Source: Campylobacter hepaticus (GTDB taxonomy: Bacteria > Campylobacterota > Campylobacteria > Campylobacterales > Campylobacteraceae). Taken from it: a stretch of DNA of 64,000 bases. Both the position numbers and the translations under genes were made by a program. Below, one piece after another: positions 16,799 to 25,440 of the stretch. The notes under the pieces are model-generated. The model made no database searches and was not told where the DNA came from. It saw only the letters and a program-made list of their open reading frames with translations. The stretch is from contig NZ_CP031611.1 of the NCBI RefSeq assembly GCF_001687475.2, forward strand, positions 744,001 to 808,000. Reading direction: 5' to 3'. Position 1 is the first letter of the stretch. Every line of letters begins with the position of its first letter.

Positions 16799-17489
16799 TT
16801 AATCTCCTAAGTTTCCACTTTCCATTTTCACAAAAAGCTTCTATAAATTCATTCCCAACTTTTAATTTGCGTTTAGGGGCTTTAATAACATCACTAAGAT
16901 AAAATCCATGATTTTTGATTAATTTAATAAGATCTTCGTTTGTTTTATTTTCTTGTTTTAAAAACAAAAATCCCGTCCAATTGTTTTCTATGACCTTTTT
17001 AATCAAATCATTAACATCAACTCCTTCATCAAAAAATTTTTGCATTCTTGTTGCAAGTCTTTTTAAAGCTATTTTTGTGTAGTCTTTTTTAGTCTTGCAC
17101 TTATGATGCATCAGCCATTCTTTCCACAATTTTTCGTCAAGCTTTTTAGGCAAAATATCGCTTTTTAAATCTTCATCATGACTCTTAGATGAATTAAAAC
17201 CTTCAGAGGTTAAATTATGCTTATTAAACCTCTTAATTAAAAATTTTCTTTTTTTTCCCGAGTTTTCTTCAATATCGATTAAGTCCAATTTTTTAAGCTT
17301 ATTAATGGCTCTTGAAATAGTGTTTTTGCTAACATAAAATACTTTTGCAAAGTCATTAAGACTAGCTTTGCAGTATCCATGTTCATTCATATTAACACTT
17401 AGTTCAATCCAAATAAGTTTTTCCATAGGACTTAAATCTTTTGAATATCTTATAAAAGCTGGCACCATTGCCACATTTAAATTGCTCAT
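16791..17489 (-). CDS. Winged helix-turn-helix protein, phage/plasmid replication-like
   Basis: A 232-residue protein with an N-terminal winged-helix domain: PAFIRYSKDLSPMEKLIWIE, then the helix-turn-helix ASLNDFAKVFYVSKNTISRAINKLKKLDLI (residues about 42-72). Domains of this layout start phage replication proteins (O/DnaD-like) and plasmid initiators. The middle and C-terminus are lysine-rich (KTKKDYTKIALKRLATRMQKFF, WTGFLFLKQ) and recall DnaD-type tails, but I cannot assign a family. It is the first gene of the leftward island operon; its start lies 95 bp from the left 54-bp repeat. Confidence 0.65.
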   Translation of the reverse strand: MSNLNVAMVPAFIRYSKDLSPMEKLIWIELSVNMNEHGYCKASLNDFAKVFYVSKNTISRAINKLKKLDLIDIEENSGKKRKFLIKRFNKHNLTSEGFNSSKSHDEDLKSDILPKKLDEKLWKEWLMHHKCKTKKDYTKIALKRLATRMQKFFDEGVDVNDLIKKVIENNWTGFLFLKQENKTNEDLIKLIKNHGFYLSDVIKAPKRKLKVGNEFIEAFCENGKWKLRRLNE

Positions 17490-17580
17490 AATCTATCTTT
17501 CTTAAGTATTTTTAATCGACAATGATAAGTAAAAAGAACTCACTCATATAGAGCTATAATGTTGATTTAAACGATCTTGT

Positions 17581-17604
17581 TCGTAGTATTAATAAATACT
17601 ACGA
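17581..17604. repeat. Perfect 10-bp-arm palindrome at the outer end of the left 54-bp repeat
   Basis: TCGTAGTATT and AATACTACGA face each other across AATA. In the right copy (20086-20109 region) the same hairpin is reduced to 6 bp because the outer arm is replaced by autotransporter sequence. Arms of this size around a short spacer resemble a recombinase core site; a second hairpin (17616-17638) follows 11 bp later. Confidence 0.75.
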
Positions 17605-17638
17605 TTAAAACTTTCAAACCTTTGATTTTTCAAGGTTT
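17585..17638 (+). repeat. 54-bp inverted repeat, left copy
   Basis: Identical over all 54 bases to the reverse complement of 20056-20109. Identity ends abruptly on both sides. The repeat contains two small hairpins. The enclosed segment is 2,417 bp and contains only the portal pseudogene and hairpin-rich non-coding DNA. Confidence 0.97.
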
Positions 17639-17658
17639 AAAAATATTATATTTTTTGC

Positions 17659-17689
17659 TGTGACAAAATTTGTGACAAAATTTTTGTCA
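17659..17689 (+). repeat. Tandem TGTGACAAAATT repeats plus inverted half-site
   Basis: Two adjacent copies of the 12-mer TGTGACAAAATT (17659-17670 and 17671-17682) are followed by TTTTGTCA (17682-17689) in the opposite orientation. The arrangement looks like a binding-site cluster (iterons or operator). Confidence 0.75.
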
Positions 17690-17707
17690 AAAAAATTAAA
17701 ATCCCCT

Positions 17708-17733
17708 TTTTTTATTTTTTAAAAAATAAAAAA
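17708..17733. repeat. Perfect 26-bp A/T palindrome
   Basis: A self-complementary block centred between 17720 and 17721, built from TATTTTTTAAAAAATA with six more T and A bases outside it. It could be a bidirectional terminator or simply reflect base composition. Confidence 0.6.
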
Positions 17734-17971
17734 TAGGTTTTATAAATTTCAAAAAAAGTCTATAAATTATTAGATTTTTAAATTTTTTTGGGCTTCTGTA
17801 TTTAAAAAAAGGTTAAAAATTCATAATTGGAGGGGGACTAAAAAACCCAAAGGGATATTTTTTTTATAAGGGTAAAATTATATTGATAATTTATTTTTTG
17901 AAATAAAATTACAGATATATTTTTAAAGTCTATTTTTTTATAAAATTTACATTAAAAATCAAGGATAAAAA

Positions 17972-19720
17972 ATGGCTAAAAAAACATTATATGAACTTAA
18001 AAATATGCTAAAAGAAAGCAAAGAATTAAATTTATTAGCACTTAAAGAATACGAAGAGGCATGCAATTACTATCATGCGAACCAACTGCCTTATGATGTG
18101 ATTGCACAACTTAAAGAAAGGGGTCAACCTCCGCAATTTGAAAATATATTCGGTATGCTTATGGATAAGATTTTAGGCTTTAAATCAAATTCAAAACAAG
18201 ATATTGTAGTACAAGGCCAACAATATGAGGATAAAGATTTAGCACTTGTTTTAACAGATATTATTAAAACCATATCAACAACAAAAAAATATGAAGAAGA
18301 ACGCAGAAAAAGCGAATTAAGCCTTTGTCTTGGAATAGCAATTTCTAGGGTGTGGTGCGAAAATCTGCATAAGAAAGATATTTTGGGCAAAAACGAAAAA
18401 ATTATTAGTGTGGAAAATATCAATCCTCTTTGTTTTTTTATTGATCCCCTAAGCATTTGTATGGATGCAAGTGATGCTAAATATTTTCACCATATGATTT
18501 TCATGGATAAACAAGATGCTGAAAATTGTTTTAAATTAAAAGATAGATTTAAAATTTTAAAAAATGCATATGGGAGAGAAATTATATCTTTTACAGAAAG
18601 CTGGGTCAAAAACACTGAAAAAAACGATGTGGTATGGGATAGGTATATCTGGGATGATTATGGCATTATCAAATACGAAAAAAACCCATTTTTAACTAAA
18701 AATCACCCCTATGTTATCCAAAAACTCAAAGTAGATTATAAAAACCCGATTCTATGGCTTTTTTAGAAATCTAAAACCCATTGTAGATAGTATAAATTTT
18801 ACAGAAAATAGAATTTTAAATATGCTCTCATCTATTAAAATTATTTTTGAAAACGATGCTGTGGATGATCCTGACAAATTTGCTCAAGATATTAACCTTG
18901 ATAATGCAGCTGTAGCTGTAAAATCAGGAGGATTATCAAAAATCAGAGTTGAAAAACAAAGCAATGAAATCATACAAATAAGTCAGAAACAAGCAGAGAA
19001 AAAAACTCCGCTAGAATAATTTCAGGATTTAATGACGAAATGCTGGGCATAGCCAATAATCGTTTAAGTGGTGATGCTATGACTGAGAGAAAGAACGCTG
19101 GAATTGTATCTTTATACAGCTTTATAGAAGCTTGTACAAGTTTTGAAAAGGAGATCTTTGCAAAGGCTATAAGCTTAATTTGCCACTATTTTGATGCCGA
19201 ACAAGTTTTTAGGATAGTAGACAAAAATGATTTTGAAAGGTATTTTACCATAAATGAAATTCAAAAAAATGAAAATGGGGAATTTATACGCGATGAAAAG
19301 GGTGAAATTCAAATAAAAAATAAAATAAACGTAAAATATTACGATATCAGACTGAAAAATATTCCAAAAACCGAAGGAAAAAGAGATGAAAGATTTAAAG
19401 CATGGGCAGAAATTATAAAAACTATACTGCCTATAATGCCTCAACTAGCCTCTAAAATATTGCCTTTAGCCTTTGAAGATACTGATAATTCAGCGTATAG
19501 GGATATTAAAGAAATTATACAAAATTATGAAGAAGAAGAAAAATCTGAAAAGCAAAACCATAAAATGCAATTAAAACAAGAAAGATATTCACTAGAAAAT
19601 CAATATCTTCAAGCAAAAATCAGCAATGAAAAAGCAAAGGCTTTAAATAATGTCGGTCAAGCTAATTTTCAAATGAGAAAAGATAATTTAATGGGCAAAA
19701 GAACAGATTTAAATAAATAA
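17972..19720 (+). pseudogene. Portal-like phage protein gene broken by two frameshifts
   Basis: Three collinear reading frames make one protein of about 580 residues. The first (17972-18766, starting MAKKTLYELKNML with AAGGA upstream) ends in YKNPILWLF; shifting frame at about 18746-18750 continues as FYGFFRNLKPIVDSINFTENR. The second ends at 19017; adding one A to the A7 run at 18999-19005 restores NSARIISGFNDEMLGIANNRLSGD into the third. The N-terminal layout, the NRILNMLSS helix, the RLSGDAMTERKNA segment and the charged coiled-coil tail resemble P22-type portal proteins of podophages; that family call is by resemblance only. No terminase, scaffold or coat gene is present, so this is a remnant. 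Confidence 0.62.
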
Positions 19721-19752
19721 AAATTAAATAATATTTATAAAATATTTAATTA

Positions 19753-19802
19753 TATAGTCATTTTAAAGTGTGTCATTTTTGACACACTTTAAAATGACTA
19801 TA
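19753..19802. repeat. Perfect 50-nt hairpin, 23-bp stem with TTTT loop
   Basis: Both arms match over 23 bp without a mismatch around a 4-nt loop; the stem top is TGTGTCA-TTTT-TGACACA, the same word as the island motif family. No U-tract follows on either strand, so it is not a typical terminator. It may be a protein-binding site or a replication/recombination structure. Confidence 0.9.
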
Positions 19803-19876
19803 ATACCTTATTTTTAATTGAAAATTAAGGATATAAATAATAAATAAAAAATTAACTTACCCTTAATAATAAAAAA

Positions 19877-19904
19877 TATATATTTATATAAATATAAATA
19901 TATA
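19877..19904. repeat. A/T-only hairpin, 12-bp stem
   Basis: TATATATTTATA and TATAAATATATA pair across TAAA, flanked by A-runs on both sides. Low-complexity composition makes this weaker evidence than its neighbour at 19753. Confidence 0.6.
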
Positions 19905-20055
19905 TAAAAAAGATTTTTTTATTTTGAAATAAATTCATTTTTTAAGTATATTTTAATTAATATTTTTTTAAGCTATTTTAATTTATAATTACGTAAAGTG
20001 TAATTTAAATTATTTTTTGTCTCAATCTTGACACACAAGATAAGACTTAAAACTC

Positions 20056-20109
20056 AAACCTTGAAAAATCAAAGGTTTGAAAGTTTTAATCGTAGTATTT
20101 ATTAATACT
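20056..20109 (-). repeat. 54-bp inverted repeat, right copy
   Basis: Exact reverse complement of 17585-17638. The autotransporter frame opens inside this repeat (after a TGA at 20062-20064), and the repeat ends where sequence specific to the autotransporter begins (20110). This copy therefore marks the truncation point of that gene. Confidence 0.97.
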
Positions 20110-22671
20110 TTTATTAATACAGGTTTAATATCAGGTGTAAGAACATTTCGAGATATAACATACCTTATTAACACAGGTACTATAAAATCAACTACAACAG
20201 ATGAAAATTATGCAGCCATTGATATACGTAGTCCAAATGCTACCCCAGTAAATGTACAAAACCTTATCGATACAGGCTCTCTTGACTCACAATCTCAAGG
20301 TATACTCATAGAAACAAGAAGTAGCATAACTAATCTTTACAATAATGGAACTATAAAAGCACAAAAAGATGGCATTACTTTTATTTCAGAAGGTAAAACC
20401 AATAACAATAACAACATAAAAATAGAAAATATCATTCTAGGAAAAAATAGTGACATACAAGCGACTAAAAATGCCATAAATGTAGATGTAATAGGTGATT
20501 TTTCTACGCAAACTTCTGTCTCTATAGGCTTAATAAACATCCAAGAAGGTGCCAAGGTTTCTGGAGGTCAAGCAGGGATAAAAATAGGACAAAGTCAAGA
20601 AGTTAAGAATAGCAATGGTACTGGCAAAGACAATACCGTAGGTCAAATCATAGTAGCTGGAGAAGTTAAAGGAGGAAGTGAAGGTGGTATAGTCAACGAA
20701 GGCACCATAAAAGCTGATGCTAATGGTAAAAGCAGAAAACGCCGCTCCCTTGATGAAAGCCAACAAAGTGATGAAGAAAGCAAAGCAGCTATTCTTATAA
20801 AAGAATCAGGACAAATCACTTCAACTAGTGGTAAAGCTGGCATAATAAACAAAGATAAAGGAAAAATAGAAGGTAATATCATAAGCAAAAGTTCAAATAC
20901 CATTAGCCTAGAAAACCAAGGTAGTGTAACAGGAAATATATCTAACTCTGGAACAGGTAATTTAATGATAGAAAATAAAAACAATGGTAGCAATAGTGCC
21001 ACCATCTCAGGTTCTATCATGAATACAAACTCAGGTAATGTAATACTTGATAATAGTGCTACTATAACTCAAGGCATCACAAATCAAGGAACAGGTAATT
21101 TAATGATAACTAACCAAAGTGGTGCTAGCATTGAAAATATTAGCAATGAAAGCTCAGGCGATGTAATGCTTAACAACACTGGTTCTATAACAAAAGGTAT
21201 AACAAACTCTGGTAATGGTAATCTAAACCTAACCAACCAAGAAAATGCCACCATAAGTGGAGGTATAACAAACTCTGGCTCAGGCACCCTAATGCTTAAT
21301 AACTTTGGCTCTATAGGAACAAATACTGATGGCTATAACATAAGCAATGAAGGAAGTGGTAGTGTTAATATCACTTCTTGGACTATACGTACAGGAAGTA
21401 ATAATAAACTCCAAACCCTTACAGTAGGAGGAAAAAGTGCTAATTCTGTTATGGTTGGAAACCTTATAGTTGATCAAGGTAATCTTAATATGGATGAACT
21501 TAATGATATTAAAAATCTTGTTAAGGGAGTAAGTTTAAATAATATAAAAAAAATAAAAACTAATGGTGGTGGAGAAATGATATTAAACTATGATGCTTTA
21601 AGTGGAAAAATCTCTACAGACTTTAATCTTAATGCTTCTATTATAGGAGCAAGCTTTAGATCTTTAAATGCTTCTAGCATTAAAAGAAATGCTTTTGTAG
21701 ATGGCTTAATGAATAATATGAATTTAAGTTTAACTTTTAATCCTAATCATTTTAATCTTAATACTAATCTTACTTTTAATGAAGATAATTTATATGCTAG
21801 TATTAATGATTATATACAAAGTGATATACAAACTTATACTCATGATAATATTAAAGAACATGCCTTAGTTATACTACCTTATTTTTCTTCTCAAAGTGTA
21901 GAACTTTCTTTAAATGAAAAAAGTAAAGGACATATTAAAGGTAATATACTTGCTTATTCTACCTTAAAAGAAAGTGGAACTTATAGTTTTTATGCAGGTT
22001 ATGAAGATACTAAGATGAACTCTTATTATTTTGATGTAAAAAACCGTACTTATTATACAGGTATAAAATATTTTAATACCTTATTTTATACAGACAATAA
22101 TCAAGAAGTCTATATTAAAGCTCAAGCTAAAGCAGCTTTTATTAAAAATGAGTTCTTAAAGAAAATAGCCAATAATGAAGCTAGTGCTAATCCTAATGCT
22201 TATACTTATGGAGGAGGTATAGATTTAGGAATGAATTTTATCTTAGGATCTCATATGCTTACTCCTCAAATAGGTTTAGGTTATGAAGGATCTTATATGC
22301 AAGCTTATAGTATAAAAGATATTAAAGGTAGGGCTAGTGTACAAAAAGGAGAAAGAATATATAAAAATATCAATAATCTTTTTTCTACTAAGGCTAGCTT
22401 TGCTTATTTTAAAGACTGGTTACCTTATTTAAAGACTTCTATAGAATTAGGAGCTAAACTTTATATGAATACTACTATACATACTAAAGCACGCTTTGGT
22501 ACTATTAAAGTAGAAGATGAAATAAACTTAGCAAGAATACAAAGATTTGCAAATGCTTCTTTAATACTGCCTTTAAATCAAAGCTTTATTATGAGTATGA
22601 ATTATAATGCTCAAAATAGTAAAGATGCTACTACTCATACTGCTTATGCTCAATTTAGTTATTTGTGGTAG
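20077..22671 (+). pseudogene. 5'-truncated autotransporter gene (passenger fragment plus intact beta-barrel)
   Basis: An 864-residue open frame beginning at a TTG inside the right 54-bp repeat. It has no credible ribosome site and no signal peptide, so the gene has lost its 5' end. The passenger has a beta-helix pattern (LINTGTIKS, NNGTIKA, NEGTIKA), a basic SRKRRSLDE stretch, and about six glycine/asparagine-rich repeats near residues 287-414. The C-terminal 270 residues form a complete autotransporter barrel ending AQFSYLW with the terminal aromatic. In Gram-negative bacteria such proteins are secreted adhesins or toxins. As it stands it should not be exported unless recombination restores a 5' end. 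It ends 34 bp from the convergent ctsF. Confidence 0.85.
20935..21318 (+). repeat. Passenger repeats of the autotransporter
   Basis: About six imperfect units of 20-25 codons, each running roughly ISNSGTGNLMIEN or GITNSGSGTLMLNN. DNA similarity between units is high (shared GGTAATTTAATGATA and ATAACAAACTCTGG), so slippage or recombination between units is possible. Confidence 0.8.
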
Positions 22672-22705
22672 GTAAATCTTGGGGCTTAGAATATTAAATG
22701 ATTTT

Positions 22706-23884
22706 TTAAAAATGCATTTTAGCACTAAGCTCCCACATAGGCAAAAATATGCCCAAAGCTAAAAATAAAACCAAAAAAGCTACAAATAAAGTCATTACAG
22801 GTTCTAATAAAACTAAAAATTGCTCCATGATATTTTGACTTTTTTGCTCATAATACTTAGCAATTTCTTCGCTTAAAAGCTCTAATTTAGCACTTTTCAT
22901 GGCAATATTAAGCATAGAAAAGACCAAAGAATCCACAATATACATTTGTTTAAAAGCTTGACTTAATTCAAAACCACCATCTAATAAAACTAAAATTTTT
23001 TGATATTTTAACATCAAAAACCTATTTCCAAGCCCTGAACTAGCTAGATAAAAAGCTTTGGAAATGGAAATTCCACTCTTTAAAAGTAGAGAAAAAACGA
23101 TAAAAAAATAATGGTTTTGATTATATAAAATCAAACGAGAAAATAAAGGTAGTTTTAAAAATAAAAAATCGCAATACAATGCAAAAGAATCAAAATATTT
23201 ATAACACAATAGTATTGTAAAAAATAAAAAAATAAAAAATGCAAGAAACACTACTCCATAAATTTTTAAAAAATTATAACTTTGTAGCATGATATGCGTA
23301 ATAAGTGGCAATTCCACATCCAAACTTTCAAACCAATCTTTAAAATTTGGCATCACAAAAAGCATTAAAAATAAAAATGCCCCAATGGTACTTAAAAAAA
23401 CTAAAATAGGATATCTTAAAGCTTTTTTAATTTGTTTTTTATTCTCCATACTTTTTTGCCTAAGACTAGCAATTTGTCTAAAAACTTCACTTATTTTTCC
23501 TGTATTTTCAGCCATATGGATTAAAGCTAATTCTGCTGAGTTTAGTCCAAAATAAGCATTTTTAAAAGCTTGATTTAAATTTTGTGCTAAAATTAAATTA
23601 TCTAATACCCTTTTTATAATTTTACAAGAACGCGCAAGATATATTTGTTTAATACCCTCTTGAACACTTAAACCAGCTTCACACAATAAAGCCAATTCCT
23701 TAAAAAAGAATATAAAATTTTCACCTTTTAATCTTACAAAATGAAACTTTTGAAATTCTTGAATATGTATGATTTTCCAATTCCTAGACAAGGCTTTTGC
23801 TTGAGCACTATTTAAATTTTTAGCCCTTATGATTTGTTTATAGGAGTGATTATTTTTAAGAAATTCTATCTCATAAAATTTCAT
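22706..23884 (-). CDS. ctsF: Competence type II secretion-like inner membrane protein CtsF
   Basis: GspF/PilC-family platform protein of the DNA-uptake machine. At 392 residues it shows two repeated T2SS-F domains (about 65-185 and 270-385), each followed by membrane helices (about 160-185, 205-235 and 360-385), with the family segments FFKELALLCEAGLSVQEGI and SLLLKSGISISKAF. It overlaps ctsE by 4 bp and is the last gene of the cts operon. In C. jejuni ctsF is required for natural transformation. The island lies immediately downstream. Confidence 0.93.
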   Translation of the reverse strand: MKFYEIEFLKNNHSYKQIIRAKNLNSAQAKALSRNWKIIHIQEFQKFHFVRLKGENFIFFFKELALLCEAGLSVQEGIKQIYLARSCKIIKRVLDNLILAQNLNQAFKNAYFGLNSAELALIHMAENTGKISEVFRQIASLRQKSMENKKQIKKALRYPILVFLSTIGAFLFLMLFVMPNFKDWFESLDVELPLITHIMLQSYNFLKIYGVVFLAFFIFLFFTILLCYKYFDSFALYCDFLFLKLPLFSRLILYNQNHYFFIVFSLLLKSGISISKAFYLASSGLGNRFLMLKYQKILVLLDGGFELSQAFKQMYIVDSLVFSMLNIAMKSAKLELLSEEIAKYYEQKSQNIMEQFLVLLEPVMTLFVAFLVLFLALGIFLPMWELSAKMHF

Positions 23885-25440
23885 CTTACAAGCCTAAAAA
23901 GTTCATCTATACTAGTAATACCTTCTTTAGCTTTTTGCAAACCTTGTTCAAACATACTTGTAAAACCTTGTTTTTTAGCAAGTTCGATTAGGGTTTTTTT
24001 ATCCTTATTTTCCCTTATAGCACAAGATAGTTCTTCATCAATGCTTAAACACTCAGCAATCAATTCTCTCCCATAAAATCCACTATAATGACAATACTCA
24101 CATCCTTTAGCCTCAAAAAAATCTCCTTGAAATTCTGCATAAGATTTTTGACTTTCTTGCTTGCACCAAGGACAAAGTTTTCTAACTAAACGTTGGGCTA
24201 TGATAAGACTTAAGGCTGAAGCTATTAAATAAGCTTTTGCCTTCATATCCAAAAGCCTATCAATAGTAGAAAAAGCATCATTAGTATGCAAGGTACTTAA
24301 AAGTAAATGTCCTGTTAAAGATGCTTTTAAAGCTATATCAAGACTTTCTTCGTCACGAATTTCCCCTATCATAATGATATCTGGATCCTGTCTTAAAATT
24401 GCTCTTAAGATATTATTAAATTCAACCCCGGCTTTAGAATTAAGCAAAATTTGTTGGACTAAAGGCATTTTATACTCTATAGGATCTTCTACGGAAATAA
24501 TTTTTTTCTCTATACTTTTTAATGCATTTAAACAAGCATATAAGGTTGTACTTTTACCACTTCCTGTAGGACCTGTTAATAAAATCATTCCATGGGAACG
24601 TTTTAGGGTATTTTTGACAATTTGTAAATTCTTATCTCCCAAATTCAATTTGTTTAATTCTAAAATTGCTTTATTGTGTTTTAAAATTCTTATTACAATA
24701 CTCTCTCCATAAATCAAAGGCAAGCATGAAACACGAAAATCATATTTTTCATTTTTAAAATCTAATGTAAAACTCCCATCTTGTGCCTTTCTTGATTCGG
24801 CTAAATTTAAACAAGCTAAAAATTTGATATAAAAAACTAAAGCCTCATAAACATCTTTTTGACACTCAAGCAATTGATGCAAAATACCATCAACCCTAAA
24901 TCTAATTAAAGCATCATCAGCTCTTGCTTCTATATGCATATCGCTAGCATTAAAAGGTAAAATTTCATTGAGTAAAAAATCAAAAATTTGACTAATGCAA
25001 CTTTGATCATCTTTTTTTTCTTTTTCTTGCCACTCAAGCCTGAGTTTAGTGCTTAATTTACTCATTTTTTCTTGTATACGAATTTGATTTAAAATTTTAG
25101 TAATTTTTAACTCATTGGCAATAACCATACTCATATTTTCACAAAATACAAAATTTTTAACTTGTTCTAAGAGTTCTAAAGAACAAGGTTTAGACCTAAC
25201 GATTAAAAACCCATTCGCATTTTCAATCAGTAAAAATCTAAATTTTTCAAATAAAGAAAAGGGCATATTCTCATAAATAAAATGATCATACTGATCTAAA
25301 TCTATAAAATCAATCTTATAAAAATGGGCTAATTTTTGAAAAAATTCATCCACACTACAAGAGCATTGCTTACAAATTTGATCAAGACTCATGTTATCAT
25401 TAATATAAGCTTGAAAAATTGCTTCCATATTATCTTGCAT
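23881..25440 (-). CDS. ctsE: Competence secretion ATPase CtsE
   Basis: GspE/PilB-type hexameric ATPase powering DNA uptake. I use the ATG at 25440 (MQDNMEAIF), preceded by GGAG at 4 bases, giving 519 residues; an upstream ATG at 25458 is possible. Counting from 25458, Walker A GPTGSGKST is at 296-304, followed by the Asp box, Walker B IMIGEIRDEESLD and the His box (LSTLHTNDA). The zinc-binding CPWC and CEYC pairs near the C-terminus are intact. It overlaps ctsX by 11 bp. Confidence 0.95.
   Translation of the reverse strand: MQDNMEAIFQAYINDNMSLDQICKQCSCSVDEFFQKLAHFYKIDFIDLDQYDHFIYENMPFSLFEKFRFLLIENANGFLIVRSKPCSLELLEQVKNFVFCENMSMVIANELKITKILNQIRIQEKMSKLSTKLRLEWQEKEKKDDQSCISQIFDFLLNEILPFNASDMHIEARADDALIRFRVDGILHQLLECQKDVYEALVFYIKFLACLNLAESRKAQDGSFTLDFKNEKYDFRVSCLPLIYGESIVIRILKHNKAILELNKLNLGDKNLQIVKNTLKRSHGMILLTGPTGSGKSTTLYACLNALKSIEKKIISVEDPIEYKMPLVQQILLNSKAGVEFNNILRAILRQDPDIIMIGEIRDEESLDIALKASLTGHLLLSTLHTNDAFSTIDRLLDMKAKAYLIASALSLIIAQRLVRKLCPWCKQESQKSYAEFQGDFFEAKGCEYCHYSGFYGRELIAECLSIDEELSCAIRENKDKKTLIELAKKQGFTSMFEQGLQKAKEGITSIDELFRLVR

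Larger units (their letters stand above)
17490..17971. other. Non-coding region between the divergent island transcripts
   Basis: About 480 bp without a gene. It holds, in order, the likely promoter region of the leftward operon, the left 54-bp inverted repeat (17585-17638), tandem TGTGACAAAATT repeats (17659-17682) with an inverted half-site after them, a perfect 26-bp A/T palindrome (17708-17733), and an AT-rich leader ending in AAGGA before the portal pseudogene. Confidence 0.7.
19721..20055. other. Hairpin-rich non-coding block between portal remnant and right 54-bp repeat
   Basis: No coding potential; all frames close quickly. It contains an inverted repeat AATTAAATA/TATTTAATT (19722-19751), the perfect 50-nt palindrome (19753-19802), an A/T hairpin (19877-19904) and one TGACACA motif (20029-20035). 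Confidence 0.7.

Noticed and set aside
20046-20110. Reading the 54-bp inverted repeats as terminal repeats of a transposon
   Set aside because: No transposase lies between them, and the bases just outside the two copies show no matching target-site duplication.
20337-21477. Several long minus-strand frames under the autotransporter
   Set aside because: They are antisense shadows of the repetitive passenger sequence, without ribosome sites or protein-like composition.
14960-22705. A right-hand attachment site copying the tRNA-fMet 3' end
   Set aside because: No direct repeat of the tRNA tail was found by eye through the end of the autotransporter; a computer search could still find a short one.
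22680-22734. Long-loop stem (GGGGCTTAG / CTAAGCTCCC) as terminator between the autotransporter and ctsF
   Set aside because: One bulge, a loop over 30 nt, no T-tract, and one arm lies in ctsF coding sequence.
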